A DNA stretch of 64,000 bases from Oxalobacteraceae sp. CFBP 13730 (GCA_014841835.1 JACYUQ010000004.1:868001-932000), one strand, 5' to 3'. Positions 33,547 to 43,084 are shown, counted from the stretch's first letter. A program made the numbers and translations. Notes: a model not told the origin generated them from the sequence alone.

Positions 33547-35052
33547 TCAGTCAGGCCACTGCGCGTTGATCGCCAGCGCCTTGTCCATATTCCGGATCAA
33601 CAGGTCGACATAGGTCGGGTCGAGGTGGTGCCCTGCCACCTCGCGCAGGTGTTCGGTAACTTTCGCGGCGGGCCACGCTTCCTTGTAGCAGCGCGCGTGG
33701 CTCAGCGCGTCGAACACGTCGGCCACCGCCACGATGCGCGCGTACGGGTGAATGTCCTGCCCGCGCAGCCCCTGCGGGTAGCCGGTGCCATCGAATTTCT
33801 CGTGGTGCTGGTGTGCGATCACCGCCGCCGCCTTTAAAATCGGGCGCTGCGAACCGTCCAGGATCTGCAGCCCCACGGTCGGGTGCTGCTTCATGATGGT
33901 CCACTCGGCATCGGTCAGCTTGCCGGGCTTGAGCAGCACCGCATCGGGCGTGGCGATCTTGCCGATGTCGTGCATGGGCGCGGCGTGCATCAGCACCGCC
34001 GTCTCGTCTTCGGGCATGCCCGACGCTTGAGCCAGCATGTAGCAGACCTGGGACATGCGGCGCACATGGTTGCCTGCCTCGTGCGAGCGCGATTCGACGA
34101 CGTCGCCCAGGCGCAGGATCAGCTCGGCCTGCGTATCGGTGATTTCCTGGTTTAGCAAAATATTGTCGAACGCGATGGCCACGCCCGAGCAGAACACCTC
34201 CAGCATTTGCGCATCGATGTCCGAAATCTCATCCACGCCCTTGAGCACCAGGAGCGACGCCTTGCCGCTGTTGTTCGGGAAGTAGCCGACATACGTGTCG
34301 CCGTGCAGGCGCGAAATGCGGTTGTGGCGCGCGTCGTCCAGCTGGGCCACCAGTTCCGGGCCGATCTCGTCGCCTTCCATGTCGCCGATCTGGGCCAGCA
34401 CTTCGTACTGGCTCTGGCCGGTGATCACGCTGGCCGCTTTCAGGCGCAGCAGCATGCTCTGCTCCAGGCGCAGCAGCGCCACGACCTGCAGCAAGAGGCC
34501 GTTGGCGAAGTCCTTCAAGTTGCGTTGCTGGAAAATGTGCGCAGACGCGGCGATCACGCGTTCCAGGCCTTCGCGGTAGGTTTGCTGGACGCGGCGCGAT
34601 TCCTCCACCTTCATGATGTCGCGGTAGGCGCGCAGCGCGGCGAACGTCGTCGTAAACAGCTTGGTGCGATCGAGCTCGGTCTTTTCCTTGTAGTCGTTGA
34701 TGTCGTAGTCGACGATCACGCGCTCTTCCGGCGCCTGGCCCGGCTGGCCGGTGCGCAGCACGATGCGGGTGAACTGGTTGTCCAGGTCCTGGCGCATCCA
34801 GCGCGCCACTTCCAGACCGCTGTCTTCGCGCTCCATCACCACGTCGAGGAACACCAGTGCGATGTCCTTTTCACGCGCCAGGATTTCCTTGGCCTCGGCG
34901 CCGCTGTAGGCGTGCACGAACGACAGTGCGCGCCCATCGAGGCGAAAGCGCGTCAGCGTCAGCTTCGTGATGTCGTGGATATCGGGTTCGTCGTCTACCA
35001 GCAATACTTTCCAGGGTGCGAGTTTGGGCGCAGCGGACGACAAGAAGGACAT
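33547..35052 (-). CDS. REC-DUF3369-HD-GYP response regulator
   Basis: A 501-residue RpfG-like regulator. The receiver domain (15-140) has Asp70 as phospho-acceptor (VFLDVVME). A DUF3369 middle domain (about 160-320) is GAF-like. The HD-GYP domain (about 330-490) has His361-Asp362 in MHDIGKIATPD and HHEKFDGTGYPQGL. HD-GYP proteins hydrolyse cyclic di-GMP; the key metal ligands and GYP are kept, so activity is likely. The signal would be phosphorylation by a kinase elsewhere, the tandem-GAF kinase being the nearest candidate. It has its own predicted promoter. Expected outcomes are changes in motility or biofilm, from family knowledge. Confidence 0.92.
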   Translation of the reverse strand: MSFLSSAAPKLAPWKVLLVDDEPDIHDITKLTLTRFRLDGRALSFVHAYSGAEAKEILAREKDIALVFLDVVMEREDSGLEVARWMRQDLDNQFTRIVLRTGQPGQAPEERVIVDYDINDYKEKTELDRTKLFTTTFAALRAYRDIMKVEESRRVQQTYREGLERVIAASAHIFQQRNLKDFANGLLLQVVALLRLEQSMLLRLKAASVITGQSQYEVLAQIGDMEGDEIGPELVAQLDDARHNRISRLHGDTYVGYFPNNSGKASLLVLKGVDEISDIDAQMLEVFCSGVAIAFDNILLNQEITDTQAELILRLGDVVESRSHEAGNHVRRMSQVCYMLAQASGMPEDETAVLMHAAPMHDIGKIATPDAVLLKPGKLTDAEWTIMKQHPTVGLQILDGSQRPILKAAAVIAHQHHEKFDGTGYPQGLRGQDIHPYARIVAVADVFDALSHARCYKEAWPAAKVTEHLREVAGHHLDPTYVDLLIRNMDKALAINAQWPD

Positions 35053-35134
35053 GGACGATTCCGGTTGTGGGGGAGGCCAGGGTTAAGCGAGCAGACTATT
35101 TTTTTCACAACAAAAGTAGCCCAGAGTCAAGTCG

Positions 35135-35163
35135 ATTGTAGTACGGCGCATGATCATTAACAA
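35135..35163 (-). promoter_or_regulatory. Predicted sigma-70 promoter of the HD-GYP regulator
   Basis: Read on the minus strand: TTGTTA, a 17-base spacer, TACAAT. The -10 is 83 bases from the ATG at 35052, in an AT-rich gap. Confidence 0.55.
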
Positions 35164-35248
35164 GAAGCAATAATAAAATGGTGACCGACTGATGTACCAC
35201 CTGCCTTGCTGCGTCGGAAATGCTGTTGCAGCGACGTGACAGGACGCG

Positions 35249-35986
35249 TCAGGTATAGCGTTTTTGGCAACGCTCGCAGTAGAAGCTGCGCCGGTCCGAG
35301 GTGCCGAGCTTGGCTTTTGAGTAGGGGATGTCGCAGCGCGGGCAGATCTTCTTGGCATGGGCCAGCCAGTGCTCCTTGAGCGTGAAGGCTTTTTTCCAGC
35401 CCAGGAAGTCGAAGCTGTACTGCCGCGCTTCGTCCACCAGTGCGCGCAGCTTGGGTGCGGGCAGCGCGCCCACCGTCGAGAGGGGATGGACCCGAATCCG
35501 GAACAACACCTCGTTCTTGATGATATTGCCCACGCCCGAGAAGATGTCCTGATCGAGCAGGGCATCGCAGGCCAGCATGTCCGGTGCGGCGCGCAGCTTC
35601 TTGCGCGCCTTGACCGGATCCCAGGCAGCGCCCATCACGTCGGCGCTGAAGTCGTAGGCGTCGAAGGTGGCGCGGTCGATCTCGCGGATTGCGCAGGCAT
35701 AGAAATTCATGGCGCCGCCGTCTTCCACGCCGATGGACAGGCGCGGCAGCTTGTCGCGGTCCTCGTCGATGCGGTAGGTGCCAAACAGCAGAAAATGGAC
35801 GCGCAGGATGACGTCGGGCGTCTCGATCAGGAAGTGCTTGCCCCAGGTGTGCAGTCCGGTGATGCGCTGGCCCACCAGGCGCGCCGGATCGAGCGTCTTC
35901 AGGTTGCCGCTGGCGCGCACGATGGTTTGTCCCACGAAGCGCGTGGTCTGTTCCTTCAACATGTAGAGCGTTGGACCTTCTGGCAT
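35249..35986 (-). CDS. Nei/Fpg-family DNA glycosylase (endonuclease VIII-like)
   Basis: A 245-residue base-excision repair enzyme. It opens with MPEGPT, in which Pro2 is the Schiff-base nucleophile and Glu3 the acid. A helix-two-turn-helix includes QDIFSGVGNIIKNEVLF. The C-terminal zinc finger has Cys215, Cys218, Cys237 and Cys240 (CPRCDIPYSKAK, YCERCQKRYT). PEGPTL rather than PELPEV places it on the Nei side, so oxidised pyrimidines are the likely substrates. An AAGGAGG lies just before the ATG. It stands alone between divergent genes. Confidence 0.9.
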   Translation of the reverse strand: MPEGPTLYMLKEQTTRFVGQTIVRASGNLKTLDPARLVGQRITGLHTWGKHFLIETPDVILRVHFLLFGTYRIDEDRDKLPRLSIGVEDGGAMNFYACAIREIDRATFDAYDFSADVMGAAWDPVKARKKLRAAPDMLACDALLDQDIFSGVGNIIKNEVLFRIRVHPLSTVGALPAPKLRALVDEARQYSFDFLGWKKAFTLKEHWLAHAKKICPRCDIPYSKAKLGTSDRRSFYCERCQKRYT

Positions 35987-36152
35987 GGAGACCTCCTTGC
36001 AGCATTCTCCGGTGGCACCATCTTTTGGTCATGTTCGCGGCCTAACATTTGGATACAAGTTCCAACGTTTCGAGATGAGCAGAACAGTACGAAGCGGCGT
36101 ATATTGGTCAGTGAATACTGCGTACATCACGCATCGAGAAGGAGCTCAAGCA

Positions 36153-36647
36153 ATGACATCGACACTGATAAAAACCGCCCTGGCAGGCCTCTTTGCGCTG
36201 GCCGCCGGCGTCGCCTCGGCAGGCGTGACCGTCAATTACATCGAGTCCGACAAATTTGTCGACCTGCCATTTGCCCCATGGGAGCGCAAGCAGGTGCTGG
36301 AAGAACTGAGCACCTATTTCACCAAGCTTGGCGAGAAACTGCCCGCAGGCCAGGACCTGGCGATCGAGGTCACGGACATCGACCTGGCCGGACGCGAATA
36401 TCCCAATGTCAGCAACGGGCGCGATCTGCGCATCCTGAAAGGCATGGCCGACTGGCCAATCATCAATCTGCGCTATTCGCTGACGCAAAACGGCCAGGTG
36501 CTCAAGGGCGGCGATGCACGCCTGGCCGACATGAACTACATGCAGCGCATCGGGCGCTTCAGCGACAGCGACAGCCTGCGCGCCGAAAAGCGCATGATCG
36601 ATGAATGGTTTGATGAAACAATCATCGGCAAGAAACGCGGCGGTTGA
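36153..36647 (+). CDS. DUF3016 secreted protein
   Basis: A 164-residue exported protein. The signal peptide ends around VASA-G (23). The rest is a DUF3016 domain with the typical VNYIESDKFVDLP opening, LAIEVTDIDLAG, and a C-terminal RAEKRMIDEWF helix. The frame is open upstream, but GAAGGAG before ATG 36153 sets the start. Function of the family is unknown; it is widespread in Gram-negative periplasms. A terminator follows directly. Confidence 0.88.
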   Translation: MTSTLIKTALAGLFALAAGVASAGVTVNYIESDKFVDLPFAPWERKQVLEELSTYFTKLGEKLPAGQDLAIEVTDIDLAGREYPNVSNGRDLRILKGMADWPIINLRYSLTQNGQVLKGGDARLADMNYMQRIGRFSDSDSLRAEKRMIDEWFDETIIGKKRGG

Positions 36648-36670
36648 GGATTTGCTGCCTGCAAAGAACT

Positions 36671-36695
36671 ACGGCGCCCCTTGGGGCGCCGTTTT
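36671..36695 (+). terminator. Intrinsic terminator after the DUF3016 gene
   Basis: ACGGCGCCCC, TT, GGGGCGCCGT, then TTT. A 10-bp perfect stem, 24 bases after the stop and just before a convergent gene. Confidence 0.85.
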
Positions 36696-36703
36696 GTTGT
36701 GGG

Positions 36704-37147
36704 CTAGTCGACGTGGTTGACACGCCCGAACCTGGCGCGAAAGTCGTCAGGCATCGGGCATACCCGGCCCGCCTTGTAGTCGTAGAACACAAAGCCGGTC
36801 TTGGCCATGGCGATCAGCCTTTCGTCGCGCGGCCGCGTGATCCGGTAGATCAGGTCGCCGCCATACTTGTTGAAGTCCATGACGCCCACGTCGAACAGCA
36901 GCTCATCGCGGCGATACGCCTCGGCGCGGTAGATGGTGGCCAGGTCGGTGACGATGATGCCAGGGCCATCGAGGCTGGTTTCCGGCACGCCGAATTCGAA
37001 CAGAAAGCGCGACCTGGCCTCGGACACCATCGCGATCATCGATTCGTTACCCACGTGGTTGGCCGCATTGATGTCGGTGGCGCGCACCGTGAGCACGGTC
37101 GAAAAGTAGAACTGGTCGTCGTGAAAGTCGAGTTGCAGACGTGGCAT
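36704..37147 (-). CDS. Hotdog-fold acyl-CoA thioesterase
   Basis: A 147-residue single hotdog domain of the 4-hydroxybenzoyl-CoA thioesterase/YbgC type. ATDINAANHVGNESMIAMVSEAR has the conserved Asp and Asn/His region. The conserved central strand is TDLATIYRAEAYRRDEL. Substrate is not evident; short- or medium-chain acyl-CoA is typical. It sits last in a minus-strand cluster with envelope proteins, 18 bases after the lipoprotein gene, so it may be co-transcribed without sharing their function. Confidence 0.82.
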   Translation of the reverse strand: MPRLQLDFHDDQFYFSTVLTVRATDINAANHVGNESMIAMVSEARSRFLFEFGVPETSLDGPGIIVTDLATIYRAEAYRRDELLFDVGVMDFNKYGGDLIYRITRPRDERLIAMAKTGFVFYDYKAGRVCPMPDDFRARFGRVNHVD

Positions 37148-37165
37148 GTGCTGATCCTGGTTGGA

Positions 37166-37471
37166 CTAACGGGCCGGAACAGGCGCGCGGATACGTGTTT
37201 TTGCAACAACCCCGGCCGGATCGATCAGCACGACGAATTCGGCAAACTGGCCGTTACCCGCCGGCGACTGGTAGACCCAGGTTTCGAAACCGCTGTCGAA
37301 GCGCACGTTTTTCGTCGGCCCGAACGCGGCCAGCAACTGCGCCCTGGTGGTCTGGCCGGCCACGACGGTCTGTTGCAGCCGCTCGGCGGGCACTTGCGCG
37401 CCGGGCGGCGCGGTATTCAGCGTGGCGCAACCCGCCAGCAGCGCAGTGCACAGGACTAGAAGCGCCCTCAT
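37166..37471 (-). CDS. Small SmpA/OmlA-like lipoprotein
   Basis: A 101-residue lipoprotein. The signal has the lipobox LLAGC with Cys15 as the lipidated residue and no Asp at +2, so outer-membrane sorting is expected. The body (VVAGQTTRAQLLAAFGPTKNV and a following WVYQSP strand) resembles the SmpA/OmlA (BamE-like) fold. The start overlaps the upstream gene's stop by four bases, indicating coupled translation with the 273-residue secreted protein. A role as its partner is inferred. Confidence 0.8.
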   Translation of the reverse strand: MRALLVLCTALLAGCATLNTAPPGAQVPAERLQQTVVAGQTTRAQLLAAFGPTKNVRFDSGFETWVYQSPAGNGQFAEFVVLIDPAGVVAKTRIRAPVPAR

Positions 37472-38289
37472 GGCGTCACCCCGGCTGGTGGGTCGACCAT
37501 GTAGGTGAATTCAACGAGGGTGTCGTCCGGCCAGCTGGCATCCCACAGCGGCACGTAATAGGTGCGGTCGAGCAGCACCTGGCAATCGCAGAACGGCAGC
37601 ATGTCGGGCGTCTGGTCGCCGCCCGCATACAGCATCGAAAACGGCAGCGTCTCGCTGCGTTCACCGGCGCGCAGCGTGACCGCGAAGATCGGGCGCTCGG
37701 CGAAGAACAGGTAATTGCCATCCGGGCTCGTGCAGACACCCTCGGGCGAGTCGAGCGCATCCGAGATCCAGCCGAACAGTGGCGAGCTGTTCGAGACGAG
37801 ACCAGCTTCCTTGCCCACGCGGCATTCCAGGCGCAGGTCACCCAGGCGGCGCATGCCGGTCGGGACGCCTGGCGTTTCGATGCGTGCGCGCCAGGTCATG
37901 CTGGCCGTCTTGCGACTGGCGAGCACGGCAGCGTCTTCCTGCAAGGCTTGCGCGTTGCGCGGCAGGACAAAGAAATTGTGTTCGTCGACGGGGACGGGCA
38001 CCGATACGCTATCGCCCGCCACGCGCAGCGTGATGCCGCGCATGTCGACGTTCGGCAGGCGCGGCAACAACTGGAAGCGCAGGGAGGCGTTGGGCGCAAA
38101 GGCGCGCTCGCGCTCGAAGCGCTCCATGCCGCGGATCATTTTGCGGTACGACTTGTCGACCGGGTCGCGGGTGGACTTGACGGTGACGGTGCTCTGGCCT
38201 GCGGCCTGCACAGGCAGCCATGCGGCCGCAGCCATGAGCAGGCCGCTCATGGCCAGTCCGGCAACGACACGGACGATGGACGGCCGCAT
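37468..38289 (-). CDS. Unknown secreted 273-residue protein
   Basis: An exported protein with a signal peptide (hydrophobic core at about 10-28, cleavage near VQAAG) and no domain that I recognise. Features are an early basic stretch (DKSYRKMIRGMERFERERAF), a beta-rich middle, a Cys-rich spot PFCDCQVLLDR, and a C-terminal FTYMVDPPAG. A TTG five codons upstream is possible, but the ATG chosen has TAAGG at proper spacing and gives a cleaner signal. It begins nine bases past the mepK stop and ends overlapping the lipoprotein gene, so it belongs to an envelope operon. Confidence 0.75.
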   Translation of the reverse strand: MRPSIVRVVAGLAMSGLLMAAAAWLPVQAAGQSTVTVKSTRDPVDKSYRKMIRGMERFERERAFAPNASLRFQLLPRLPNVDMRGITLRVAGDSVSVPVPVDEHNFFVLPRNAQALQEDAAVLASRKTASMTWRARIETPGVPTGMRRLGDLRLECRVGKEAGLVSNSSPLFGWISDALDSPEGVCTSPDGNYLFFAERPIFAVTLRAGERSETLPFSMLYAGGDQTPDMLPFCDCQVLLDRTYYVPLWDASWPDDTLVEFTYMVDPPAGVTP

Positions 38290-38297
38290 CGATGGCC

Positions 38298-38840
38298 TTA
38301 CCAATACCGCACGCGGCCGGTATCCATGTGGACGAACTGCGAGCTGTCGTAATACCCGACGCCGCCGCCCTGGAGCGACATGGCCGCCTTTTGCAGATTG
38401 CGCAGGTCGGTGCCCGGCAGGCGGATATCGATGGCCTTGCCCTCCATGTGCAGGCTGCGCTTGGCGACGCCGCCGCTGCCATGGCCACGCAGGAACGCGT
38501 TCGATTCCGGTGCGCGGTAGCCCGAGATGATGTGCAATTCCTTGCTGTTGCCAAGCTTGCCATTGAGCTGGCCGAGCAGCAGCAGCAGTTCGGGATCGAT
38601 GTCCGCAATCTTGTTGGTGCGGTGGTCGCGCAGCACCTTGTTGATGTCGCCCAGCGCATCGGGGATGAACTCACCCTGCGCCCAGAACGTGCTCGTCAGC
38701 TTTTCACCCGTGTGCGTATTGTAGAAACGCAGACAGCAATCGCCGGTGGCAATCGATGAATTTTTGGCAAGGGTAGGAAGGCTGAGGGAGGATGCTGCGA
38801 GGAGGAGACCGCTTTTGAGGATGGTACGTCGTTGAATCAT
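38298..38840 (-). CDS. mepK: MepK/YcbK-like peptidoglycan endopeptidase
   Basis: A 180-residue M15-like (DUF882) zinc peptidase. The signal starts QRRTILKSG, a twin-arginine-type pattern, as in E. coli YcbK. Metal ligands of the family are visible: His131 and Asp138 in SLHMEGKAIDIR and His171 in FVHMDTG. The ISGYRAPESN and GGGVGYY segments also match. MepK cleaves 3-3 crosslinks between mDAP residues in peptidoglycan. It is the first gene of the envelope cluster. An upstream in-frame stretch is open but has no signal, so the ATG at 38840 is preferred. Confidence 0.87.
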   Translation of the reverse strand: MIQRRTILKSGLLLAASSLSLPTLAKNSSIATGDCCLRFYNTHTGEKLTSTFWAQGEFIPDALGDINKVLRDHRTNKIADIDPELLLLLGQLNGKLGNSKELHIISGYRAPESNAFLRGHGSGGVAKRSLHMEGKAIDIRLPGTDLRNLQKAAMSLQGGGVGYYDSSQFVHMDTGRVRYW

Positions 38841-38975
38841 TGAAGGGAGTCCTTGCGCTGGTTCAGTGAGCAATCGATGATACGCGATTCGCCGCAATCG
38901 TGCAGACAATGTGCAGAAAATCGCGACATTTCAGCTACGATGTCAAGTATTTAACTGTTTTTGAGAGATTTGCTT

Positions 38976-40163
38976 ATGCCGAGTACGGACGCAAAATTCA
39001 TGCGCAAAAACCGGGTTTTGCACGCCACGCTCGTATTCGTACTGGTCCAGTCGGCGAGCGCTGCGCAGGCCCAGGAAGTCACGCCGGTCGACAAGCCGCC
39101 ACTCGCCAAAGGCTGGCAACTGGAAACCGTCGCCACCGGCGTGCCACAGGGCTGGGGCATGGCCTGGCTGCCCGATGGCCGCATGCTCGTCACGGGCAAG
39201 GGCGGCACGCTGCATATGCTCAATGGCAAGACGTTCCAGCAGGTGAAGATGGACCCGCTGCCGAACCTGTTCGTGGGCGGGCAGGGCGGCCTGCTCGACA
39301 TCGCGGTCCACCCCGGTGACAAGACCAATCCCCGCATCTACATGACGATGGCCAGCGGCACCGATGCCAGGAACCGCACGGCGCTGGTGATGGGCACGTT
39401 CGATGGCAAGCGCGTCACCGGCATCAGGAAGGTGTTCTCCGTCAGGCAAGCCAAGAACGGCGGCGAGCACTTCGGCTCGCGCATCCTGTTCCTGCCCGAT
39501 ACCACGCTGCTGATGAGCATTGGCGATGGCGGCAACACGCCCCAGCGCGTGGGCAAGATGCTTGCGCGCGACCAGGCCCAGAACCTGGCCACGCACCAGG
39601 GCAAGATCCTGCACCTGACCGACGCCGGCAAGCCGGTCGGCACCGGCGCGGCCGAAGCGCAGCCGAACCGCCTGGCTGAAATCCACAGCCACGGCCACCG
39701 CAACGTGCAGGGCCTGGCGCTCGACCCGAAAACCGGCCGCGTCTGGGCCAGCGAGCACGGTTCGCGCGGCGGCGACGAGATCAACCTGATCGAAGCGGGC
39801 AACAACTACGGCTGGCCGCTGCAGAGCTACACGCTTGATTACACGACGCGCGAGCCGATCGGCAAGAAGGTCGTGCCGGGCACGGTGCAGCCGATCGTCG
39901 TCTGGACCCCTTCACCGGCGCCGTCGGGTCTGGCGTTTTACACCGGCAAGGCGTTCCCGCAGTGGCAGGGCAGCCTGTTCAGCGGCAGCCTGGCAGGCAA
40001 GGACGTGCGCCGCGTGCAACTTGACGCCGCCGGGGAAGTCACGGCGCAAGAGCTGATTCCGGTTGGCCAGCGCGTGCGCGATGTGCGCCAGGGGCCGGAT
40101 GGCCAGTTGTATGTGCTGACCGATGAAGCCAAGGGCACGCTGCTGCGTATCGTGCCGAAGTAA
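38976..40163 (+). CDS. PQQ-dependent aldose/glucose dehydrogenase (Asd/YliI type)
   Basis: A 395-residue periplasmic six-bladed beta-propeller of the soluble glucose dehydrogenase family. A second Met (residue 9) starts the signal core, which ends at AQAQ. Landmarks are QGWGMAWLPDGRMLVTGKGG near the start, NGGEHFGSRI (catalytic His region), and WASEHGSRGGDEINLIEAGNNYGWP. It oxidises aldoses using PQQ and passes electrons to the respiratory chain; PQQ synthesis genes are not in the window. It appears monocistronic, followed by the M16 protease after 123 bases. Confidence 0.88.
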   Translation: MPSTDAKFMRKNRVLHATLVFVLVQSASAAQAQEVTPVDKPPLAKGWQLETVATGVPQGWGMAWLPDGRMLVTGKGGTLHMLNGKTFQQVKMDPLPNLFVGGQGGLLDIAVHPGDKTNPRIYMTMASGTDARNRTALVMGTFDGKRVTGIRKVFSVRQAKNGGEHFGSRILFLPDTTLLMSIGDGGNTPQRVGKMLARDQAQNLATHQGKILHLTDAGKPVGTGAAEAQPNRLAEIHSHGHRNVQGLALDPKTGRVWASEHGSRGGDEINLIEAGNNYGWPLQSYTLDYTTREPIGKKVVPGTVQPIVVWTPSPAPSGLAFYTGKAFPQWQGSLFSGSLAGKDVRRVQLDAAGEVTAQELIPVGQRVRDVRQGPDGQLYVLTDEAKGTLLRIVPK

Positions 40164-40286
40164 TTCAGCAGCGCATGCGCCACGCATGGTTTGGCGCTCC
40201 GCGAGACATGCATACGCTGTTTTGTTTGTTGACCAACTAAAACGTGCCTAGAATGGTTCTTTCCCGGCCCATTCAGGAGGCGCAGC

Positions 40287-43067
40287 ATGGCAACTCCCGT
40301 TCGTCGCATCACCCATCTCGCGGCAGCGTTTGCGCTGATGTTCGGCGCATCCACATTACAGGCTGCACCGCACGCCGCGCCCGTCGCCCTTGTCAGCACG
40401 CCCGACATCCCGATCCCGGACATCAAGTACACCAAATTCACGCTCAAGAACGGCTTGACCGTGCTGGTGCACGAAGACCGCAAGACGCCGGTGGTGGCCG
40501 TGAATACCTGGTACCACGTCGGCTCGAAGAACGAGCAGCGGGGCAAGACCGGCTTTGCCCACCTGTTCGAACACCTGATGTTCAGCGGCAGCGACAACTT
40601 CAAGAAGACCTACCTGAATGCGATGGAGCAGGTTGGCGCGACTGACCTGAACGGCACCACCAGCCAGGACCGCACGAATTACTTCCAGAACGTGCCGACC
40701 TCGATGCTCGACTATGCGCTGTTCGCCGAGAGCGACCGCATGGGTTATTTGCTGGGCACGGTCGACAAGACGAAACTCGACATCCAGCGCGGCGTCGTGC
40801 AGAACGAAAAGCGCCAGGGCGAGAACCAGCCCTACGGCATCGCCTACGAACTCCTGGTGGAAAACACCTATCCGGTCGGCCACCCGTATTCCTGGACCGT
40901 GATCGGCAAGATGGCCGACCTCGACGCGGCCTCGATGACCGACGTGCAGGACTGGTTCAAGCAGAACTATGGCCCGAACAACACGGTGCTGGTGCTGTCG
41001 GGTGATATTTCGCCGGAAGAAGCGCGCAAGAAGGTCGAGCAATACTACGGCGCGATTCCGCCAGGCCCGCCGCTTGCCAAGCACGATGCCTGGATCGCCA
41101 AGCGCACCGGCACGCACCGCACGCTGGCGCAGGACCGCGTGCCGCAAACGCGCATCTATCGCACCTGGAACGTACCGGGCGCGAACACGCCCGAAGAAGC
41201 ACTGCTCGACCTGGGCGCGCGCGTGCTGGGTGGCGGCAAGACGTCGCGCCTGTACAAGCGCCTGGTCTACAAGGATCAGCTGGCCACCAGCGCCACGGCA
41301 AGCGACGATGCGTCGGAAATCGGCGGCCAGTTCGACCTGACGCTGACGGCCCGACCCGGCGCCGACGTGAAAAAGATGGAGCAGGCCGCCGACGAGGAAT
41401 TGCGCGCGCTGATGAAAAGCGGCCCGACGGACGCCGAGCTGCGCCTGGCCAAGACCACGATCCTGGCGCAGTACACGCGCATGATCGAGCGCGTCGGCGG
41501 CTTCGGCGGCAAGAGCGACCTCCTGGCCTCGTGCCAGACCTTCACCGGTAACCCGGACTGCTACAAGGTCTATCTGCAGCGCATCAAGGACGCCACGCCG
41601 GCCACGGTAAAAAAGGCGATGAACGACTGGCTCAGCGACGGCGACTACGTGCTGCAGATCGATCCGTTCCCGACCGGCCTGGCCGCCACCGACACGGGGC
41701 TCGATCGCAGCAAGGAACCGGTCGCCGGCAAGGCGATGTCCCTCAAATTGCCGCCGATGCAGCGCATCACGCTGTCCAACGGCCTGAAGGTGGTACTGGC
41801 CGAGCGCCATGAGGCGCCGGTCGTCAACCTGCAGATGATGGTCGACAGCGGCTACGCCGCCGACAGCACCGCTTTGCCGGGCGTGGCCAGCCTCACGCTG
41901 CGCATGCTCGAAGAAGGCACGGCCACGCGCAAGTCGCTCGAGATCGGTGAGGAACTCGAACGCCTGGGCGCGACCTTTGGCGCCAGCATCAATCTCGATG
42001 GCGCCTTTGTCGGCATGAATGCGCTCAAGGCCACGCTGCCGCAGGCGCTCGGCCTGTACGCGGACCTGGTGCGCAATCCGGCGTTCCCGCAAAACGAATT
42101 CGCGCGCCTGCAGAAAGACCGCCTGGCCGCGATCGCGCGCGAGAAGGTCGATCCGCAGGGTATCGCGCTGCGCGTCGTGCCGGCGCTGATGTATGGCGAA
42201 GGCCACGTGTATGCGCGCACCGCCAACGGCACCGAGGACGCCGTGGGCCGCATGACTCGCACCGACCTGGCCAATTACCACGCAACGTGGTTCAAGCCGA
42301 ACAACGCGACACTGCTGGTCGTGGGGGACACGACGCTGGCCGAGATCACGCCGCTGCTCGAGAAAACGTTCGGCGGCTGGAAGGGTGGCGAGGTGCCGAA
42401 GAAAGTGATCGCCACCGTGCCCGCGCCAGGAAAGCCGCTCGTGTACCTGATCGACCGGCCGGGCGCGCTGCAAAGCGTGATCGTCGGCGCGCAACTGGCG
42501 CCACCGCGCAACAGCCCCGAATCGCTGCCGCTGGAAATCGTCAACGACGTGTTCGGCGGCACCTTCAGCTCGCGCATCAACATGAACCTGCGTGAAGACA
42601 AGCACTGGTCGTATGGCGTACGCAGCCTGGTGCAGCCGGCCGTCGGCCAGCGCACGTTCATGAGCATCTCGCCGGTGCAGACCGACAAGACCGGCGACGC
42701 GCTCAAGGAGTTGGTGCGTGAATACAAGGGCGTGGCGGGTGAGCGCCAGATCACCGGCGCCGAGCTGAAGTTCGCGCAGGACAACCGCACGCTGCGCCTG
42801 CCGGGCAGCTTCGAGACGGCCGGCCAGCTGGGCGGCGCCTACACGACCATCGTGCAATACGGCCTGCCGGACGACTACTACAACACCTACACCGAGAAGG
42901 CGCTGGCGCTCACGCCCGAGCAGGCCAATACCCTGGCTGCGCGCAGCTTCCTGACCGATCGCCTGGTGTGGGTCGTGGTGGGGGACATGAGCAAGGTCGA
43001 GAAGGACGTGCGCGCGCTGAACCTGGGCGAGGTGCGCCGCATTGATGCGGATGGCAAGCGGTTGTAA
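40287..43067 (+). CDS. M16-family zinc metalloprotease, two-domain
   Basis: A 926-residue periplasmic pitrilysin-type protease. The signal peptide ends near LQAA (27). The first half has the inverted zinc motif HLFEH at 92-96, with the third ligand Glu in VVQNEKRQGENQ. The second half is a degenerate copy in which the corresponding site reads LRMLEEGTATRK, without His ligands. This is the usual active/inactive pairing in one chain that forms the clamshell. Peptide degradation in the periplasm is the likely role. CAGGAGG precedes the ATG, and a strong terminator follows. Confidence 0.92.
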   Translation: MATPVRRITHLAAAFALMFGASTLQAAPHAAPVALVSTPDIPIPDIKYTKFTLKNGLTVLVHEDRKTPVVAVNTWYHVGSKNEQRGKTGFAHLFEHLMFSGSDNFKKTYLNAMEQVGATDLNGTTSQDRTNYFQNVPTSMLDYALFAESDRMGYLLGTVDKTKLDIQRGVVQNEKRQGENQPYGIAYELLVENTYPVGHPYSWTVIGKMADLDAASMTDVQDWFKQNYGPNNTVLVLSGDISPEEARKKVEQYYGAIPPGPPLAKHDAWIAKRTGTHRTLAQDRVPQTRIYRTWNVPGANTPEEALLDLGARVLGGGKTSRLYKRLVYKDQLATSATASDDASEIGGQFDLTLTARPGADVKKMEQAADEELRALMKSGPTDAELRLAKTTILAQYTRMIERVGGFGGKSDLLASCQTFTGNPDCYKVYLQRIKDATPATVKKAMNDWLSDGDYVLQIDPFPTGLAATDTGLDRSKEPVAGKAMSLKLPPMQRITLSNGLKVVLAERHEAPVVNLQMMVDSGYAADSTALPGVASLTLRMLEEGTATRKSLEIGEELERLGATFGASINLDGAFVGMNALKATLPQALGLYADLVRNPAFPQNEFARLQKDRLAAIAREKVDPQGIALRVVPALMYGEGHVYARTANGTEDAVGRMTRTDLANYHATWFKPNNATLLVVGDTTLAEITPLLEKTFGGWKGGEVPKKVIATVPAPGKPLVYLIDRPGALQSVIVGAQLAPPRNSPESLPLEIVNDVFGGTFSSRINMNLREDKHWSYGVRSLVQPAVGQRTFMSISPVQTDKTGDALKELVREYKGVAGERQITGAELKFAQDNRTLRLPGSFETAGQLGGAYTTIVQYGLPDDYYNTYTEKALALTPEQANTLAARSFLTDRLVWVVVGDMSKVEKDVRALNLGEVRRIDADGKRL

Positions 43068-43084
43068 TCACGTGGTACGAACGT

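Noticed and set aside
40356..42857. 833-codon minus-strand frame across the M16 protease
   Set aside because: Shadow composition (His, Arg, Gln runs) and the plus strand has the zinc motif and signal peptide.
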